DNA of 64,000 nt from Bacteroides uniformis (GTDB taxonomy: Bacteria; Bacteroidota; Bacteroidia; Bacteroidales; Bacteroidaceae), in NCBI RefSeq assembly GCF_025147485.1, contig NZ_CP102263.1, positions 4,539,501-4,603,500 on the forward strand, in the 5' to 3' direction. Within the stretch, counting starts at the first letter, position 1; each line of letters begins with the position of its first letter. The notes beneath the pieces are model-generated. The model did not search any database, was not told the DNA's origin, and worked only from the letters and a program-made list of their open reading frames with translations. The translations under genes and the position numbers were made by a program. Positions 62,600 through 64,000 of this stretch are shown here, one piece after another.

Positions 62600-63938
62600 T
62601 TCTGAATTTGCGGAATTGACAAACCAACATCACCAATGCTATCAAACTTGCAAGCAAATCGGATACCGGCATGCTGTACCACACTCCTGCCACTCCGAAA
62701 AACTGCGGCAGGACAAGCAGGCAAGGAAGCAGGATCAGCATCTGCCGGGTGAGGGAAAGGAATATCGCTTTGCCTGCCATGCCTATGCTCTGGAAAAAGT
62801 TGGAAGTCACCATCTGGAAACCAATAATCGGGAAGAACATTACCGTAATACGCAGTCCCGTGACCGAAAGCTCTGTCAGTTCCGCATCCGATGTAAAGAT
62901 GCCCACCACCAGGTCCGGCACCAGCATACCGACCAGAAAGCCGAAAGTGGTCACTGCCGTGGCATAGATTATCGTCAGTCTCAGCACCTTGTTCACCCGT
63001 CCGTACAGCTTCGCCCCAAAGTTATATCCGGCAATAGGCTGCATTCCCTGATTCAGCCCCATCACAATCATCACTACAATGAAAACCAGACGGTTCACGA
63101 TGCCGAAAGCCCCGATAGCCAAGTCGCCGCCATACTTCTTCAACCCCTGATTGATAATGATAACGATGAAGCAGGCTGCCAGGTTCATCAGGAAAGGAGA
63201 CATGCCGATAGCAAGCGAATCGAATACAATCTTACGTTTCAGACGGAATATCCCCCGGTGGAAATGCAACAGCTCGTCCTTATTGCTGAAAAGCTTGAAC
63301 TGCCACGTCAAAGAGATGACTTGCGCCACAATGGTAGCGACGGCAGCGCCACGTATGCCCCAGCCGAAACCATAGATAAACACCGGGTCGAGTATGGTAT
63401 TGATAACCACCGTGGCTATGGTGGCATACATCGCCTTCTGCGGATGCCCTGAAGAGCGTAGCACTGCATTCAGCCCCAGATAGAGGTGCGTAACGGCATT
63501 TCCCAAAAGGATAATCTGCATATAATCCCTGGCGTAGCCCACCGTCTGGTCACTGCCTCCGAAGAAATAGAGAATCGGGTCGAGAAAGAGCATGACAATG
63601 ATGGTAAAGGCCACTCCCAGCACCATGTTCAGCACAAAGACATTGCCCAGCACACGCTGTGCCGTGTCATAATCCCTCTGCCCCAGCTTGACGGAAATCA
63701 GTGTAGAGGCTCCCACACCCACCAGCGAGCCGAACGCCGCAGCCAGATTCATCAACGGGAAAGTCAACGCCAATCCCGAAATAGCCATCGTCCCAACGCC
63801 GTGACCGATGAAGATACTGTCTACCATATTATATAAAGAGGATGCCGTCATTGCGATGATTGCCGGAACGGCATATTGCATCAAGAGTTTACCTATACTT
63901 TCCGTCCCCAACGCCGAGGGAGTCTTTTGTCCTGCCAT
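62586..63938 (-). CDS. MATE-family multidrug/metabolite efflux transporter
   Basis: This 450-residue protein has 12 membrane helices in two six-helix halves of the MATE fold (SIFIGHGVGTMAISGLALTFPLMNL in helices 1-2, and the matching second half RLVFIVVMIVMGLNQGMQPIAGYNFGA). It exports drugs or organic cations by sodium or proton exchange. Substrate is unknown. A TACCTTTG box lies at 63968-63975. The C-terminus is coded within a palindromic repeat element. Confidence 0.92.
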   Translation of the reverse strand: MAGQKTPSALGTESIGKLLMQYAVPAIIAMTASSLYNMVDSIFIGHGVGTMAISGLALTFPLMNLAAAFGSLVGVGASTLISVKLGQRDYDTAQRVLGNVFVLNMVLGVAFTIIVMLFLDPILYFFGGSDQTVGYARDYMQIILLGNAVTHLYLGLNAVLRSSGHPQKAMYATIATVVINTILDPVFIYGFGWGIRGAAVATIVAQVISLTWQFKLFSNKDELLHFHRGIFRLKRKIVFDSLAIGMSPFLMNLAACFIVIIINQGLKKYGGDLAIGAFGIVNRLVFIVVMIVMGLNQGMQPIAGYNFGAKLYGRVNKVLRLTIIYATAVTTFGFLVGMLVPDLVVGIFTSDAELTELSVTGLRITVMFFPIIGFQMVTSNFFQSIGMAGKAIFLSLTRQMLILLPCLLVLPQFFGVAGVWYSMPVSDLLASLIALVMLVCQFRKFRTSPL

Positions 63939-63967
63939 ATTATATACCTATTTCTTTTTAGCGGGTG

Positions 63968-63975
63968 CAAAGGTA
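63968..63975 (-). promoter_or_regulatory. -7 promoter box for the MATE gene
   Basis: TACCTTTG on the minus strand, 29 bases before the ATG, near the right window edge. Confidence 0.55.
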
Positions 63976-64000
63976 CTCTTTTTTTAAAACAGAACAGCAG

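Noticed and set aside
62502..63452. Antisense reading frame of 316 residues opposite the MATE gene
   Set aside because: His/Gln-rich shadow of a membrane-protein gene; no recognisable fold.

Overview
The window reads as chromosomal DNA of a gut Bacteroides species. The evidence is the Bacteroidota promoter signature seen many times (TAnnTTTG, often with TTTG 18-20 bases upstream), weak Shine-Dalgarno sites, and typical gene sets: SusC-like TonB receptor, DUF5056/DUF6249 sigma-factor operon, methylmalonyl-CoA mutase pair, acn-icd-gltA cluster. I see no rRNA, CRISPR array, insertion sequence, phage or integrase. One tRNA gene is present. Species assignment is not possible by eye.

Layout. 1-7206: end of an RclA/Mer-like flavoprotein, then a metal-efflux unit (small His/Cys-rich protein, RND adaptor lipoprotein, RND pump, TolC-type outer-membrane protein) closed by a strong terminator. 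7220-8452: a serpin lipoprotein, with a phased palindrome array upstream. 8730-13107 (minus): an rRNA m5C methyltransferase, then a TonB-dependent receptor preceded by a second small His-rich membrane protein. 13363-14841: membrane protein, ECF-like sigma factor and small membrane protein. 14904-20093: phospholipase D-type protein, thyA-folA, an Lrp regulator, an M64 peptidase and a GNAT acetyltransferase. 20169-26131 (minus): ExbD, ExbD, unknown and ExbB; tRNA-Ser; then tonB, polyprenyl synthase, an unknown gene and tatD. 26394-29083: cmk-ispH and pfkA. 29144-32086 (minus): a three-gene steroid/bile-acid-type reductase operon. 32333-37096 (minus): acn-icd-gltA. 37229-39124: UPF1-like helicase. 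39186-45437 (minus): the branched-chain amino-acid operon ilvD-ilvB-ilvN-thioesterase-ilvC behind a leader peptide and attenuator. 45758-48609: SlyD-type PPIase, CyuA-like desulfidase, a lipoprotein. 49129-53234: aroC, M20 dipeptidase, anmK, NUDIX. 53246-59843 (minus): topB, a likely small RNA, mutB and mutA. 60114-63938: AspT-type transporter, cytidylate-kinase-like protein, MATE transporter.

The most interesting signals are regulatory. (1) Two unrelated-looking small His-rich membrane proteins both end in L-R-A-P-P-S a few codons before their stop. Each sits directly upstream of a metal/TonB transport gene with a stem-loop in between. R-A-P-P is a known ribosome-arrest motif, so this may be a metal-sensing nascent-chain switch in Bacteroides. 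(2) The ilv operon has a complete classical attenuator: a 24-residue leader peptide rich in Ile and Val, mutually exclusive antiterminator and terminator stems, and a consensus promoter. (3) Two arrays of interrupted palindromes lie upstream of the serpin gene and of the steroid-reductase operon. (4) A probable small RNA of about 60 nt has its own consensus promoter and intrinsic terminator.
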